From: DATBLE01 sp963791425
GTDB lineage: Bacteria; Actinomycetota; Thermoleophilia; Gaiellales; Gaiellaceae
Reading direction: 5' to 3'
Length of the DNA: 64,000 nucleotides
NCBI GenBank assembly: GCA_963791425.1
Contig: CAWBSE010000004.1
Coordinates: 1,151,473 to 1,215,472, forward strand
A program made the translations under genes and the position numbers. The notes beneath the pieces were generated by a model. That model had not been told where the DNA came from, searched no databases, and saw only the letters and a program-made list of their open reading frames with translations. Each line of letters opens with the position of its first letter. The first letter of the stretch is position 1. This document shows, piece by piece, positions 9,181-18,509 of the stretch.

Positions 9181-9393
9181 CTATGGGCCACGGACGAGCG
9201 AGATCAGGAAGCCGACCGGCCATTCCTGGGTGAAATCGTCCCGGCCGGCCATGCGCAACGTCAGCCGCACACCGGTGTCGGTGCGCTCGGCGTCGCGGAT
9301 CACCTGAACCTCGGACAGATGCTCCTCGCCGGGGAGCATGACCGAGATCACGTCCCCGATCTGCAGCCGCTGCACCTCGACATCGAGCGCCAT
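9181..9393 (-). CDS. Small conserved-looking protein, unknown function
   Basis: The 70-residue protein (MALDVEVQRLQIGDVISVML onward) is predicted beta-rich, soluble and acidic, and codes in the typical GC-biased way. It lies 48 bp after the rhodanese gene on the same strand and may be the last gene of the desulfinase-rhodanese unit. No family is recognised. Confidence 0.55.
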   Translation of the reverse strand: MALDVEVQRLQIGDVISVMLPGEEHLSEVQVIRDAERTDTGVRLTLRMAGRDDFTQEWPVGFLISLVRGP

Positions 9394-9441
9394 GGGGCGA
9401 GTGTACGGCCTACGCCGCGCACTCGCCCCGGTCGCCTTGCG

Positions 9442-9999
9442 TCAGTCGTGCTCGTTCCCGGGGTGGAGGGCCCGGGTCTCACCCTCCGGGAGCAGCATCC
9501 GGCCGGGATCGATGTCGTACGTCCACGGCAGGCCCGAGTTCTTCCAGCCGTTCTTCATCCGTATCCCGTCGAAGACGCTCTCCGCGTCGTCGACCCGGCT
9601 GCCCTCCATCCCGTCGAGGACGTTGTAGGCGTTCGTGAAGCCCGCCGCTGCGAGCTGGTCGATCGCCATCGCGGCCCGGCCTCCCGAGCGGCACGACACG
9701 AGAATCGTGTCGTCGGGCTCCGCCCATTCCCGGACGGCCGCGACGAAGTCCGGGTTCAGCCCCCAGGGGAACGCCTTCTTCTCGCCGTCCCACTCGTACG
9801 CGAGAAACGCGAAGGGGATGTTCCAGGCCATCGGGGCATGGCCGGTGAACACGAACTCCTCGGGCGTCCGGACGTCGAGGATCTTCACCTCGTCGGAGTC
9901 GACCAGCCACATCTCGTACGCCTCCCTCGCGGTGACGTAGAGCCCCAGCGTGGTCTGCCGCGCCCTGGCGATCTGGCGTGTTGCCTCGGCAGTTGTCAT
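9442..9999 (-). CDS. Rhodanese-like sulfurtransferase
   Basis: The 185-residue protein has a single rhodanese domain with VKILDVRTPEEF and the active-site loop VSCRSGGRAAM, where Cys103 is the expected persulfide carrier. The C-terminal extension NGWKNSGLPWTYDIDPGRM is typical of rhodaneses found beside sulfur-metabolism genes. It starts 13 bp after the desulfinase-like gene, so the two are probably co-transcribed. Transfer of sulfane sulfur to or from sulfite or thiols generated by the neighbour is an inference. Confidence 0.85.
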   Translation of the reverse strand: MTTAEATRQIARARQTTLGLYVTAREAYEMWLVDSDEVKILDVRTPEEFVFTGHAPMAWNIPFAFLAYEWDGEKKAFPWGLNPDFVAAVREWAEPDDTILVSCRSGGRAAMAIDQLAAAGFTNAYNVLDGMEGSRVDDAESVFDGIRMKNGWKNSGLPWTYDIDPGRMLLPEGETRALHPGNEHD

Positions 10000-10012
10000 C
10001 GTTTCCTCCTCC

Positions 10013-11221
10013 CTACCCGAGCCGTCGCGTCGACGCCTGGAGCTCGGTCGCGGCCGGAAGCTTCGCGGACGTGACCTTCTTCCACTGCTCCTCGAGCAGC
10101 TCTTCCGCCGCCTTCTCGAGGAACTCCGGTGCCGCCCACTCGTACACGTCGAAGTCGTTCTCGATGTAGCCGTGGCCGAGCATGAAGTCCTTGCCGATCT
10201 CGATCGCCGCCAGGTTCTGCGGCGACAGCGTGGGCACCATGTCGATGTTCTCGATGTTCCGATAGGTGTCGTCGACGTCCAGGTAGAACGTCTGCTTGTC
10301 GAGGATCGCCGCCGCGGCGTGCTTGTTCTCGTTGCTCCAGCGGCCCACCTTGATCATGCCCTTCATGAACGTGACGACGAGCTCGGGATGCTTCTCGGCC
10401 ATCTCGTCGGTGCACGTGATGACGGCGGGGACGTTCGCCACCTGAAGGCGCCAGTCCGGATACCGGGCCAGATCCTCGACAGCCGCGAACTTGCCCGTGG
10501 CCTCCTGAAGGTGCTCGAAGGGGCCGGTCTGCGTGTAGATGGCGTCGACGACGCCCTTCTCCAACGCGGTCTCCAGCGGGCGGAAGGCCAGGTCGTGCTT
10601 GTGGTCACGCTTGAGCCACAGCTCTGACGGGTTCTCCATCGGCTCCAGCATCTCCGGCTTGTCGTACCAGTCGTCCGGATACGGGAACTCGACGATCTCG
10701 ACGTCGTCGCGGGTCATGTCGTTGAGCATCAGCATCAGCTCGATGCCCTGCTCTTCCTGGATCCGCCACCAGTCGTTCTTGATCGTGTTCAGGCTCTTCG
10801 TCAGGCCGATCTTCTTGCCCTTCAGATCCTTCATCCGGAAGATGCCGTCGCCGGCCCGCACGATCATGCAGCCGCCCTCGTACACGTGCGTCGAGCCGAG
10901 CAGCCTCGTCCTGCGGATGTCCGCGTTGACGTGGATCGGCGGGAACAGGCCGCCGAAGCGGATCAGGTTGTCCAGGTTGTGGATGTAGTGCGGGTACCAG
11001 TTGTTCTCGCGGACGGAGCGGAGGAAGGCGTAGCGCACGCCGATCTTCTTGAACTCCTCCCGCGTCCAGCCCAGCTCCTGGTCGACGTTGCTGGCCGACA
11101 CGAGCGGGCAGTTGGTGTAGTAGACCTCGTTCCAGTCCAGCGGAACCGTGCTGAATGTCTTCGCGTCCTCGGTTTTGGGCGCCTTCGCCTTGCGGTCGCG
11201 TGGTTCGGCAACCGTGCTCAC
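10013..11221 (-). CDS. DszB-like sulfinate desulfinase / substrate-binding-fold enzyme
   Basis: The 402-residue protein has the periplasmic-binding-protein fold of NMT1/DszB but no signal peptide. Against my recall of Rhodococcus DszB (2'-hydroxybiphenyl-2-sulfinate desulfinase) it keeps YTNCP with Cys38 for Cys27, His78 for His60, and RFGG with Arg88 and Gly91 for Arg70 and Gly73, at identical His-Arg-Gly spacing. It also shares the TRLLG and QWAAPEFL/EWAAPEFL motifs. DszB releases sulfite from an aryl sulfinate, so a related C-S bond cleavage is likely. The substrate is unknown: no DszA or DszC monooxygenase is nearby, and many relatives are annotated only as ABC substrate-binding proteins. 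A rhodanese follows 13 bp downstream. Confidence 0.75.
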   Translation of the reverse strand: MSTVAEPRDRKAKAPKTEDAKTFSTVPLDWNEVYYTNCPLVSASNVDQELGWTREEFKKIGVRYAFLRSVRENNWYPHYIHNLDNLIRFGGLFPPIHVNADIRRTRLLGSTHVYEGGCMIVRAGDGIFRMKDLKGKKIGLTKSLNTIKNDWWRIQEEQGIELMLMLNDMTRDDVEIVEFPYPDDWYDKPEMLEPMENPSELWLKRDHKHDLAFRPLETALEKGVVDAIYTQTGPFEHLQEATGKFAAVEDLARYPDWRLQVANVPAVITCTDEMAEKHPELVVTFMKGMIKVGRWSNENKHAAAAILDKQTFYLDVDDTYRNIENIDMVPTLSPQNLAAIEIGKDFMLGHGYIENDFDVYEWAAPEFLEKAAEELLEEQWKKVTSAKLPAATELQASTRRLG

Positions 11222-11348
11222 GACTCACCTCCACTGCTCTCGGTGGGCAGCCCGGGACTCGGGCCGCACCTGCAGTGATCGTCACCGAGCGCCACCGTTC
11301 CGAACTAGTCGAAATCGCCTATCCTCCGCGGGCGAGAACGGAGCAGGC

Positions 11349-13112
11349 ATGGCAGCGTCCTACGCAGTCCCCCTCGGCACCGAGCCGGCCGTCCCGGCCG
11401 GTCGGCCCGGCCCGGCGCTGCTCGCTGCGATCGCGATCGCGGGGCTGTTCGCCGCCGGCTGCTCGCTCGCACTCGGCCTGACGAACGACGACGTCACCGG
11501 GATCCAGGTGCTGTTGCTCGAGTGGATCAGCGTCCCCTACATCGTCGCCGGGCTGATCGCCTGGTGGCGCCGCCCCGACAGCCGCCTCGGCGTGCTGATG
11601 ATCGCGGGGGGATTCGCCACGGCGCTCTCCGCGCTCGCCTTCGCGCAGTACGCCGCGCCGCACACGGTCGGCGTGATCTTCGACGTCTTGCCCGCCGTGA
11701 TCTTCCTGCACGTGTACCTGGCGTACCCGTCCGGCCGGCTGCGCTCCGGGTTCGAGCAGGGGCTGGTCGCCGCGGGCTACGTGGCGGCGATCGGCCTGCA
11801 GCTGGTCAAGATGCTGATCGGCGGCGTCGGGTCGCAGAATCTCCTCGAGATCTCGTCCCGGCCGTCCACGGCGCGCACCGTCGAGCAGATCCAGCTCGTC
11901 TCGGTCGCAGTGATCTGCCTCGCCGGGGTCGGCGTGCTGGCCGCCCGGCGACGTCGCTCCGGCCGGCCCCTCCGCCGGCCCCTCGCGTGGCTGATCGAGT
12001 CGTTCGCAATCGGGCTCGTGATGATCGCCGTCCTGTTCCTGTTCGGCGCCTTCGAGGGGCCGTACTTTCTGACGATCCAGCGGGCCACGCTGATCGTGAT
12101 CGGCGTCTCGCCGATCGTCTTCCTGATCGGCCTCCTCGATGCGCGGCTCGCACGGTCAGCGGTCGGGGAGTTGTTCATCGAGCTGCGCAACGACCCGTCG
12201 CCGTCCGGGCTCCGCGATGCGCTGGCGCGGGCGCTCCGCGACCCGTCGCTGACGCTCGCCTACTGGCTGCCCGAGTTCGAGAGCTGGGTCGGGATCGACG
12301 GCCGTCCGGTGACGCTGCCGGAGCCCGGGGGCGCGAGAGCGACGACGCTGGTCGACCGGGACGGCGCGCATCTGGCGGCGCTCGTCCACGACCCGTCGCT
12401 GCTGGACGAACCGGAACTGCTCGCCGCGGTCGGCGCGGCCGCGGGGATCGCGCTCGAGAACGGACGGCTCCAGGCCGAGCAGAAAGCGCACCTGGAGGAG
12501 CTGAAGGGCTCGCGCGCGCGGGTGATCGAAGCGGGGCAGAAGGAGCGGCAACGGCTCGAGCGCAACCTCCACGACGGCGCCCAGCAGCGGCTCGTCGCGC
12601 TCTCGCTCGAGCTGAGCATGCTCGAGAAGCAACTGGCCGACGACCCGGAGGCCGCGGCCCGCCTCGACCGGGCGAGAGGCGAGATCGCCGCCTCGCTCGA
12701 CGAGCTGCGCGCGGTCGCACGCGGGCTGCATCCCGCCGTGCTCAGCGGGCACGGCCTCGAGGTGGCGCTCCAGTCGATCGCGGCGCTCTCCCCCACGCCG
12801 GTGCGGCTGACGGTGACACTCGACGGCCGCCTGCCCGAGCAGGTCGAGATGGCGGCGTACTACGTCGTCTCGGAGAGCCTGGCGAACATCGGCAAGCACG
12901 CCGAGGCCGGCTCGGTCAGCGTCGACGTCGTCCGGGCCGACGGGGTCGTCGTGATCGAGGTGGTCGACGACGGAGTCGGCGGCGCGGACACCGAGCGCGG
13001 CTCGGGCCTGCGCGGCCTCGCCGACCGCGTCGAGGCGCTCGGCGGCAAGCTCCGCATCTGGAGCCCGGCCGGCGGCGGGACGCGCCTGCGGGCGGAGATG
13101 CCGTGCGGGTAG
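11349..13112 (+). CDS. NarL-family membrane sensor histidine kinase
   Basis: The 587-residue protein has about eight N-terminal membrane helices, a short GAF-like segment, then a HisKA_3 domain (ERQRLERNLHDGAQQRLVAL, with the phospho-acceptor His in NLHDGAQQ). A HATPase domain follows (SLANIGKHAEA, DDGVGGA, GSGLRGLADRVEALGG). The ATG at 11349 has GGAGCAGGC upstream. It overlaps the response regulator by 10 bp, so the two form a pair. The signal is unknown. Confidence 0.9.
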   Translation: MAASYAVPLGTEPAVPAGRPGPALLAAIAIAGLFAAGCSLALGLTNDDVTGIQVLLLEWISVPYIVAGLIAWWRRPDSRLGVLMIAGGFATALSALAFAQYAAPHTVGVIFDVLPAVIFLHVYLAYPSGRLRSGFEQGLVAAGYVAAIGLQLVKMLIGGVGSQNLLEISSRPSTARTVEQIQLVSVAVICLAGVGVLAARRRRSGRPLRRPLAWLIESFAIGLVMIAVLFLFGAFEGPYFLTIQRATLIVIGVSPIVFLIGLLDARLARSAVGELFIELRNDPSPSGLRDALARALRDPSLTLAYWLPEFESWVGIDGRPVTLPEPGGARATTLVDRDGAHLAALVHDPSLLDEPELLAAVGAAAGIALENGRLQAEQKAHLEELKGSRARVIEAGQKERQRLERNLHDGAQQRLVALSLELSMLEKQLADDPEAAARLDRARGEIAASLDELRAVARGLHPAVLSGHGLEVALQSIAALSPTPVRLTVTLDGRLPEQVEMAAYYVVSESLANIGKHAEAGSVSVDVVRADGVVVIEVVDDGVGGADTERGSGLRGLADRVEALGGKLRIWSPAGGGTRLRAEMPCG

Positions 13113-13747
13113 CGATCGCCGAGGACAGCGTCCTGCTGCGGGAGGGCCTCGCGCGGCTGCTCGGCGAGGCCGGGTTCGAGGTCGTCGCCCAGTGCACGAC
13201 AGCCGACGATCTCCTGCTCAAGGTGCGCAGCTACTCGCCCGACGTGGTGATCGTCGACATCAGGCTGCCGCCCACGCACAGCGACGAGGGGCTCCAGGCG
13301 GCGCTCGAGATCCGGGCGAAGCACCCGGACGTGGGCGTCCTCGTTCTGTCGCAGTACGTCGAGCTCGGGCTGGCGCTGAAGCTGCTCGCCGACTCCGCCG
13401 AGGGCGTCGGCTACCTGCTCAAGGACCGGATCAGCGACGTCGACGAGTTCGTCGCCGCCGTCCGGCGCGTCGCGGACGGCGGATCGGCGCTCGATCCGAT
13501 CATCGTCTCGACGCTGCTCTCGCGGCAGCGGCCCAACGATCCGCTCGCGACGCTGACGCCGCGCGAGCTCGAGGTGCTCGAGCTGATGGCGGCCGGCAGC
13601 TCCAACCAGGGCATCGCCGACAAGCTCGTGATCACCCTGCGGGCGGTCGAGAAGTACGTGTCCAGCATCTTCGGAAAGCTCGGCCTGCCGTCGTCCGGAA
13701 GCGAGTCTCGCCGCGTCCTCGCGGTGCTGATGTTCCTGCGTTCCTGA
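13103..13747 (+). CDS. NarL/FixJ-family response regulator
   Basis: The 214-residue protein starts at GTG 13103 inside the end of the kinase gene. It has a receiver domain (AIAEDSVLLREGL, phospho-acceptor in VVIVDIRLPP, Lys in LLKDR) and a LuxR-type helix-turn-helix (LTPRELEVLELMAAGSSNQG). It probably responds to the upstream kinase. The next gene, an MMPL exporter 123 bp downstream on the same strand, is a candidate target. Confidence 0.9.
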   Translation: MRVAIAEDSVLLREGLARLLGEAGFEVVAQCTTADDLLLKVRSYSPDVVIVDIRLPPTHSDEGLQAALEIRAKHPDVGVLVLSQYVELGLALKLLADSAEGVGYLLKDRISDVDEFVAAVRRVADGGSALDPIIVSTLLSRQRPNDPLATLTPRELEVLELMAAGSSNQGIADKLVITLRAVEKYVSSIFGKLGLPSSGSESRRVLAVLMFLRS

Positions 13748-13870
13748 CGCTCCTCCGCACTACGGGACACCAGAAACCCGCCCCCTCGAACGGCCAGTCT
13801 CCCGTCTTCCTGCGCGCTCCTGCGACTGCGAGGTTGAGGCAGTCAACGCAATCCGAGTCAAGGAGTGGAA

Positions 13871-16175
13871 ATGAAGACGCGCATCATCCAGAACGACCCG
13901 GCCCCGGCAACCTCCGCCGAGACCGGAAACGCGCCGGCCGCAGAGTCGACGCGCTCGAACAACCTGGCCGCCCGGATGGGCCGCTGGAGTGCAAGCCACA
14001 AGAAGACCGCGATCTTCGGCTGGATCGCGTTCGTCTTGGTCGCCTTCGTCGCCGGCAACGCGGTCGGCACGAAGCAGCTCGACCCGAAGAAGGCCGGCGC
14101 CGGCGAGTCCGGGCGGGTGGAGGCGGTGCTCGCCGACCACTTCAAGCAGCAGCAGGGCGACTCCGTCCTGATCCGCAGCACGAGCTCGACCGCGGACGAC
14201 CCGGCCTTCCGGGCCGCCGTCGTCGACGTCGAGCGCTCGCTCGGCGGGCTCACCCAGGTGACGAAGGTCGAGTCCCCGTTCGACCCGGCGATCGAGGGCC
14301 GCGTCTCGGCCGACCGCCACAACGCCCTCGTCGCGGTGCAGCTGCGCACCACCGACCTGAAGAAGGCGATGAAGCTCGACGAGGCAGTGCAGGCGAAGCT
14401 CGCCGCCGTCGGCGCACGGCATCCCGGAATCACGATCGAGGAGTTCGGCCTCAACTCCGAGAAGGAGCTCGACAAGGCGATGGCCGACGACTTCGCCAAG
14501 GCCGGCCTGTTCTCGCTGCCGGTCACCCTGATCATCCTGCTCGTCGCGTTCGGCGCGCTTCTCGCCGCAGGGCTTCCGATCCTGCTGGCGCTGACCGCGG
14601 TGGTCGGGACGATGGGCCTGCTGGCGATCCCGAGCCAGTTCATGCCGCTCGACTCCGGCATCGGCGTGATCGTGCTGTTGATCGGCCTCGCCGTCGGCGT
14701 CGACTACTCGATGTTCTATCTCAAGCGCGAACGAGAGGAACGTGCCGCCGGCCGCACCAAGGAGGCAGCGCTCGAGGCTGCTGCGGCCACCTCCGGCCGG
14801 TCGGTGCTCATCTCCGGCCTGACCGTCATGGTCGCCATGGCCGGGATGCTGTTCACCGGCGACAAGACGTTCATGGGCTTCGGCATCGCAACGATGATGG
14901 TCGTCGCGGTCGCCGTGCTCGGCTCGCTGACCGTCCTGCCGGCCATGCTCGCCGCGCTCGGCGACAAGGTCGATCGGCTGCGGGTGCCGTTCATCCATCG
15001 GCTCCGCCGGCCGGACGGCGGCGGACGGATGTGGAGCGCGGTCCTCGATCGCGTCCTGCGCCGGCCGCTGCTCTCCGCCGTCGTCGCCGGCGGGCTCCTG
15101 CTGGCGCTCGCCGTGCCTGCACTGCAGATGCGGATCGCGACGCCCGGGCTCGACACGATGCCGCAGAACCTGAAGTCGGTCCAGACCTACAACCGGATCA
15201 CGAAGGCGTTTCCGGCCAACACGAACTCCGCCCAGGTGCTCGTGCGGACGGACGACGTCGGCCGCCCGGAGGTCAAGACCGCGATCGCCGAGCTCGAGCG
15301 GCAGGCGATCGCGACCGGGCAGTTCTCCACGCCCACCACCGTCGACATCAATGCCGACGCCACGATCGCCCTCGTCTCGATCGGGATGCAGGGGACGGGC
15401 CTCGATTCGAAGTCGATGGCGGCACTGAAGACGCTCCGGACGACCGTGGTTCCGGCAACCGTCGGCAGGCTCGGCGCCGCCGAGATCGGCGTCACCGGCC
15501 AGACCGCCCAGGAGCACGACTCCAACGCCCAGCTGACCGGCGCGGCACCGTACGTGTTCGCGTTCGTGCTCACGCTGGCGTTCCTGCTCATGCTGATCAC
15601 GTTCCGCTCGGTCGTGATCGCGATCAAGGCGGTCGTGCTCAACCTGCTGTCGGTCGCGGCCGCGTACGGGGCGCTCGTGCTCGTGTTCCAGGACGGCTGG
15701 GGCAAGCAGCTCCTCGGCTTCGACGTGACCACGGGGATCATCGGGTTCTTGCCGATCTTCCTCTTCGTGATCCTGTTCGGCCTCTCGATGGACTACCACG
15801 TGTTCATCATCAGCCGGATCCGTGAGGCGCACGACCGCGGGATGTCCACCGACGACGCGGTCGCGCACGGGATCAAGACGACGGCCGGTGTCGTGACCAG
15901 CGCCGCGCTCGTGATGTTCGGCGTGTTCGCGATCTTCGCGACGCTCCAGTTCATGTTCCTCAAGCAGTTCGGCGTCGGCCTCGCCATCGCCGTGCTCATC
16001 GACGCGACGATCGTCCGGGCAGTGCTGCTGCCGGCGTCGATGAAGCTGCTCGGCGACTGGAACTGGTACCTCCCGACGGTGGCTCGAGTGGCTGCCGCGG
16101 CTCGATCACGAGGGCTCCACGCCGGAGGCGACGAACGTGCCGCCGTCGGTGATCGCACTCCCCGCGGACGCCTGA
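13871..16175 (+). CDS. MMPL-family RND exporter, frameshifted at the extreme C-terminus
   Basis: The protein has two blocks of membrane helices each preceded by a large extracytoplasmic domain, with MMPL signatures GLAVGVDYSMFYL and GLSMDYHVFIISRIREA. MMPL proteins export lipids or drugs using the proton gradient. ATG 13871 follows AGGAG by five bases. The uninterrupted frame runs on to 16342, but after NWYLP it becomes unlike the family. Removing one A near 16076 gives RWLEWLPRLDHEGSTPEATN and a stop at 16175, the usual MMPL ending, 22 bp before a terminator hairpin. The corrected length is 767 residues. I treat the shift as a one-base insertion. Confidence 0.85.
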
Positions 16176-16197
16176 GCGTCTCGGCTCGACCTCGTAC

Positions 16198-16226
16198 GGC
16201 CCGGCCTCCGAAAAGGGGGCCGGGCC
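16198..16226 (+). terminator. Hairpin terminator after the MMPL gene
   Basis: GGCCCGGCC pairs with GGCCGGGCC across an 11-nt loop and is followed by TGTTT. It lies just past the corrected MMPL stop and between convergent genes, which supports 16175 as the real end of the exporter. Confidence 0.7.
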
Positions 16227-16235
16227 TGTTTCGGG

Positions 16236-18509
16236 CTAGACGAGGCCGTGCTCGAGCGCGTAGCGCGTCGCGGCGCTACGCGTCCGCACGTCGAGCTTGC
16301 GGTAGATCGAGCGGAGGTGCGCGTGCACGGTGCGGATGCTGACGACGAGCCGCTCCGCGACCTCGGCGTCGGTCAGACCCTCTGAGACGAGGGCCAGCAC
16401 CTCGACCTCGCGGGCGGTGAGGCCTTCCGGAGCCTCGGGGCCCGCACTCGCACGTTCCGGGTCAACCAGGTCGATCGTCGCGCCGACCGGCAGCGCCGCC
16501 CCTTCGCTCGAGACGGCCTCGTAGCGGTCGTCGCCGAGGCGATTGCGCACCTCCGCCAGCACGCGGTCGTGACGATCGCGGATCTCGTCCGGGAGCGGCG
16601 CCCCGATCGCCGCCCAGACCGCGCCTGCCGCCCCGAAGAGGCGGGCGGCCCGCTCGTCGTCTGCGGCGGAGGCGGCCAGGTCGGCCCCCAACTCCAGCGA
16701 CCATCCCCAGAACCAGCGGTCGCCGAACTCGACGAACAACGTCAGCGCCTCTGCGACCTCGGCCGCGGCCGTCTCGGCGTTGCCGAGCTCGGCGTCGATT
16801 GCGGCGGCGACGGCGAGCGCTTTCGCGACGTTGCGGCGATCGCCCAGCGACCGCAGGATGTCGAGACTCTCCTCGATCTGCGCCTGCGCCTCGAGCGCGG
16901 CGCCGGCCGGGCGCGAGAAGGCGAGGCCCTGAAGCCCGAGCGCGATGCCCGTCGAGTCGCCGAGCCGCCGGAACGGCTCGAGAGCCCGCTCGAACAGCGG
17001 TCGCGCCCGCTCGGCATCGCTCTCCAGCATGAGGGAGATGCCGTACCGGTACAGCGCCCGGGCCGTCCCGGGCTCGTCGCCGAGATCCTCGTAGACGGCG
17101 AGCGCCTCCTGGAAGAGCGTCTCCGCGGCGCGGTAGTCGCCACGCGTCCTACGCACCAGCGCGAGGCCAGTCAACGCCTCCGCCTCGCAGCCCTGCTCGC
17201 CGAGCGAGCGAGACAGGTCCAGCGCGACGCCGCAGAGCTCGTCCGCACGGTCATAGTCGCCCTGGTAGTGGGAGAGGACGCCGTTCGCGGTCAGCGCGCG
17301 GGCGCGAGCTGCTGAGGGCTCTGCCTCGGCGGCCAGCGCCTGGTCGAGCCAGGCCCGGCCCTCGCCCAGGTAACCGCGCTCGAGCCAGAACCCTGCGAGG
17401 AGCGAGCAGATCTCGAGCGCCGTCGCCGTGTCGCCGTCGTCGAGCGACCAGCGGATCGCGGCCCGGAGGTTGCCGTTGCCGGCCTCGAGCGTGGCGTGCT
17501 GCCCCGCGTGGCGGGCGAGATCGAGGTAGTAGGCGGCGTGCGCGCGCCGGACGTCGCCGGCGCTGGCGCTCGCGTCGAGCGCCTCGGTCGCGTACTCGCG
17601 GATCGTCTCGAGCATCGAGAAGCGCTCGCCGTCGGAGCGGACGAGGCTTTCGTCGACAAGCGAGCCGATCGTGTCGAGCGATCCGCCGCAGACGGTCTCG
17701 GCGGCTTCGAGGGTGCAGCCCCCGGCGAAGACCGCCAACTTCCGGAAGAGCTCCTGGTCGTCCTCGCCGAGCAGGTCGTAGCTCCAGCCGATCGTGTCGC
17801 GCAATGCGCGGTGCCGCTCAGGCGCGTCCCGTGAGCCGGAGGTGAGCAGAGCCAGCGGGTGCTCGAGCCGGGCGAGGATCCCCGACGGGGACAGCATCTT
17901 CACCCGTGCGGCGGCGAGCTCGATGGCGAGCGGCAGACGGTCGAGGTGGTCGCAGATCTCCGCGCTGGCACCCAGTTCCGCCTCGTCGGGCTGAAAGTCC
18001 GGGCGCACCGCTCGCGCACGCTCGAGAAACACGCTCAGAGCGGCATCGCGCCCGAGCGGCTCGAGGGGAAGCTCCTGCTCACCGCCGACGCGCAGGCGCA
18101 TTCGGCTCGTGACGACGACCTTCAGGCCCGGGCTGGCCGCGACGATCGCGCCGAGGGAGGGTGCGGCGCCGACGACCTGCTCGAAGTTGTCGACGACGAG
18201 CAGCAGCTGCCGCCCGGCGAGGTGCGAGACGAGCCGCTGTTCCAGGTCGCCCTCGGTGTCGAAGAGCCCGACCGACCGCGCGATGCTGCCGATCACGAGC
18301 CCGGGGTCGCGCACCGCTTGGAGCGGGACGAAGACGGTGCCGTCGGCGAACTGATCCGCCGCCGCCGAGGCGATCTCGAGGGCGAGGCGCGTCTTCCCGA
18401 CTCCGCCGGGGCCGGTGATCGTGAGCAGGCGGACGTCGTCGCGCTGCAGGAGCGCGCCGGCGTCGGCGAGGCTCTCCTCCCGCCCGATCAGGGTCGTCGC
18501 TGTGGTCAA
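16236..18509 (-). CDS. LuxR-family STAND-type ATPase regulator
   Basis: The 757-residue protein has an NB-ARC-like ATPase at its N-terminus (P-loop GPGGVGKT at residues 33-40; Walker B LLLVVDNFEQV), a long TPR-like helical region, and a C-terminal LuxR helix-turn-helix (GLTAREVEVLALVSEGLTDA). The frame is open far upstream but overlaps the Tm-1-like gene. TTG 18509 is chosen because it directly overlaps that gene's TGA and protein-like sequence (TTATTLIGREE) begins there. Such proteins are signal-activated transcription factors; the ligand is unknown. The overlap suggests co-expression with the Tm-1-like protein. Confidence 0.85.
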   Translation of the reverse strand: MTTATTLIGREESLADAGALLQRDDVRLLTITGPGGVGKTRLALEIASAAADQFADGTVFVPLQAVRDPGLVIGSIARSVGLFDTEGDLEQRLVSHLAGRQLLLVVDNFEQVVGAAPSLGAIVAASPGLKVVVTSRMRLRVGGEQELPLEPLGRDAALSVFLERARAVRPDFQPDEAELGASAEICDHLDRLPLAIELAAARVKMLSPSGILARLEHPLALLTSGSRDAPERHRALRDTIGWSYDLLGEDDQELFRKLAVFAGGCTLEAAETVCGGSLDTIGSLVDESLVRSDGERFSMLETIREYATEALDASASAGDVRRAHAAYYLDLARHAGQHATLEAGNGNLRAAIRWSLDDGDTATALEICSLLAGFWLERGYLGEGRAWLDQALAAEAEPSAARARALTANGVLSHYQGDYDRADELCGVALDLSRSLGEQGCEAEALTGLALVRRTRGDYRAAETLFQEALAVYEDLGDEPGTARALYRYGISLMLESDAERARPLFERALEPFRRLGDSTGIALGLQGLAFSRPAGAALEAQAQIEESLDILRSLGDRRNVAKALAVAAAIDAELGNAETAAAEVAEALTLFVEFGDRWFWGWSLELGADLAASAADDERAARLFGAAGAVWAAIGAPLPDEIRDRHDRVLAEVRNRLGDDRYEAVSSEGAALPVGATIDLVDPERASAGPEAPEGLTAREVEVLALVSEGLTDAEVAERLVVSIRTVHAHLRSIYRKLDVRTRSAATRYALEHGLV

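Noticed and set aside
13760..15868. Long antisense frame opposite the MMPL gene
   Set aside because: No recognisable protein features; the plus strand encodes clear MMPL helices and motifs.
16084..16342. Native C-terminus of the MMPL protein as read without correction
   Set aside because: The tail is Arg/Ala-rich and unlike the family, runs through a terminator and overlaps the next gene; the shifted frame gives the family-typical end.
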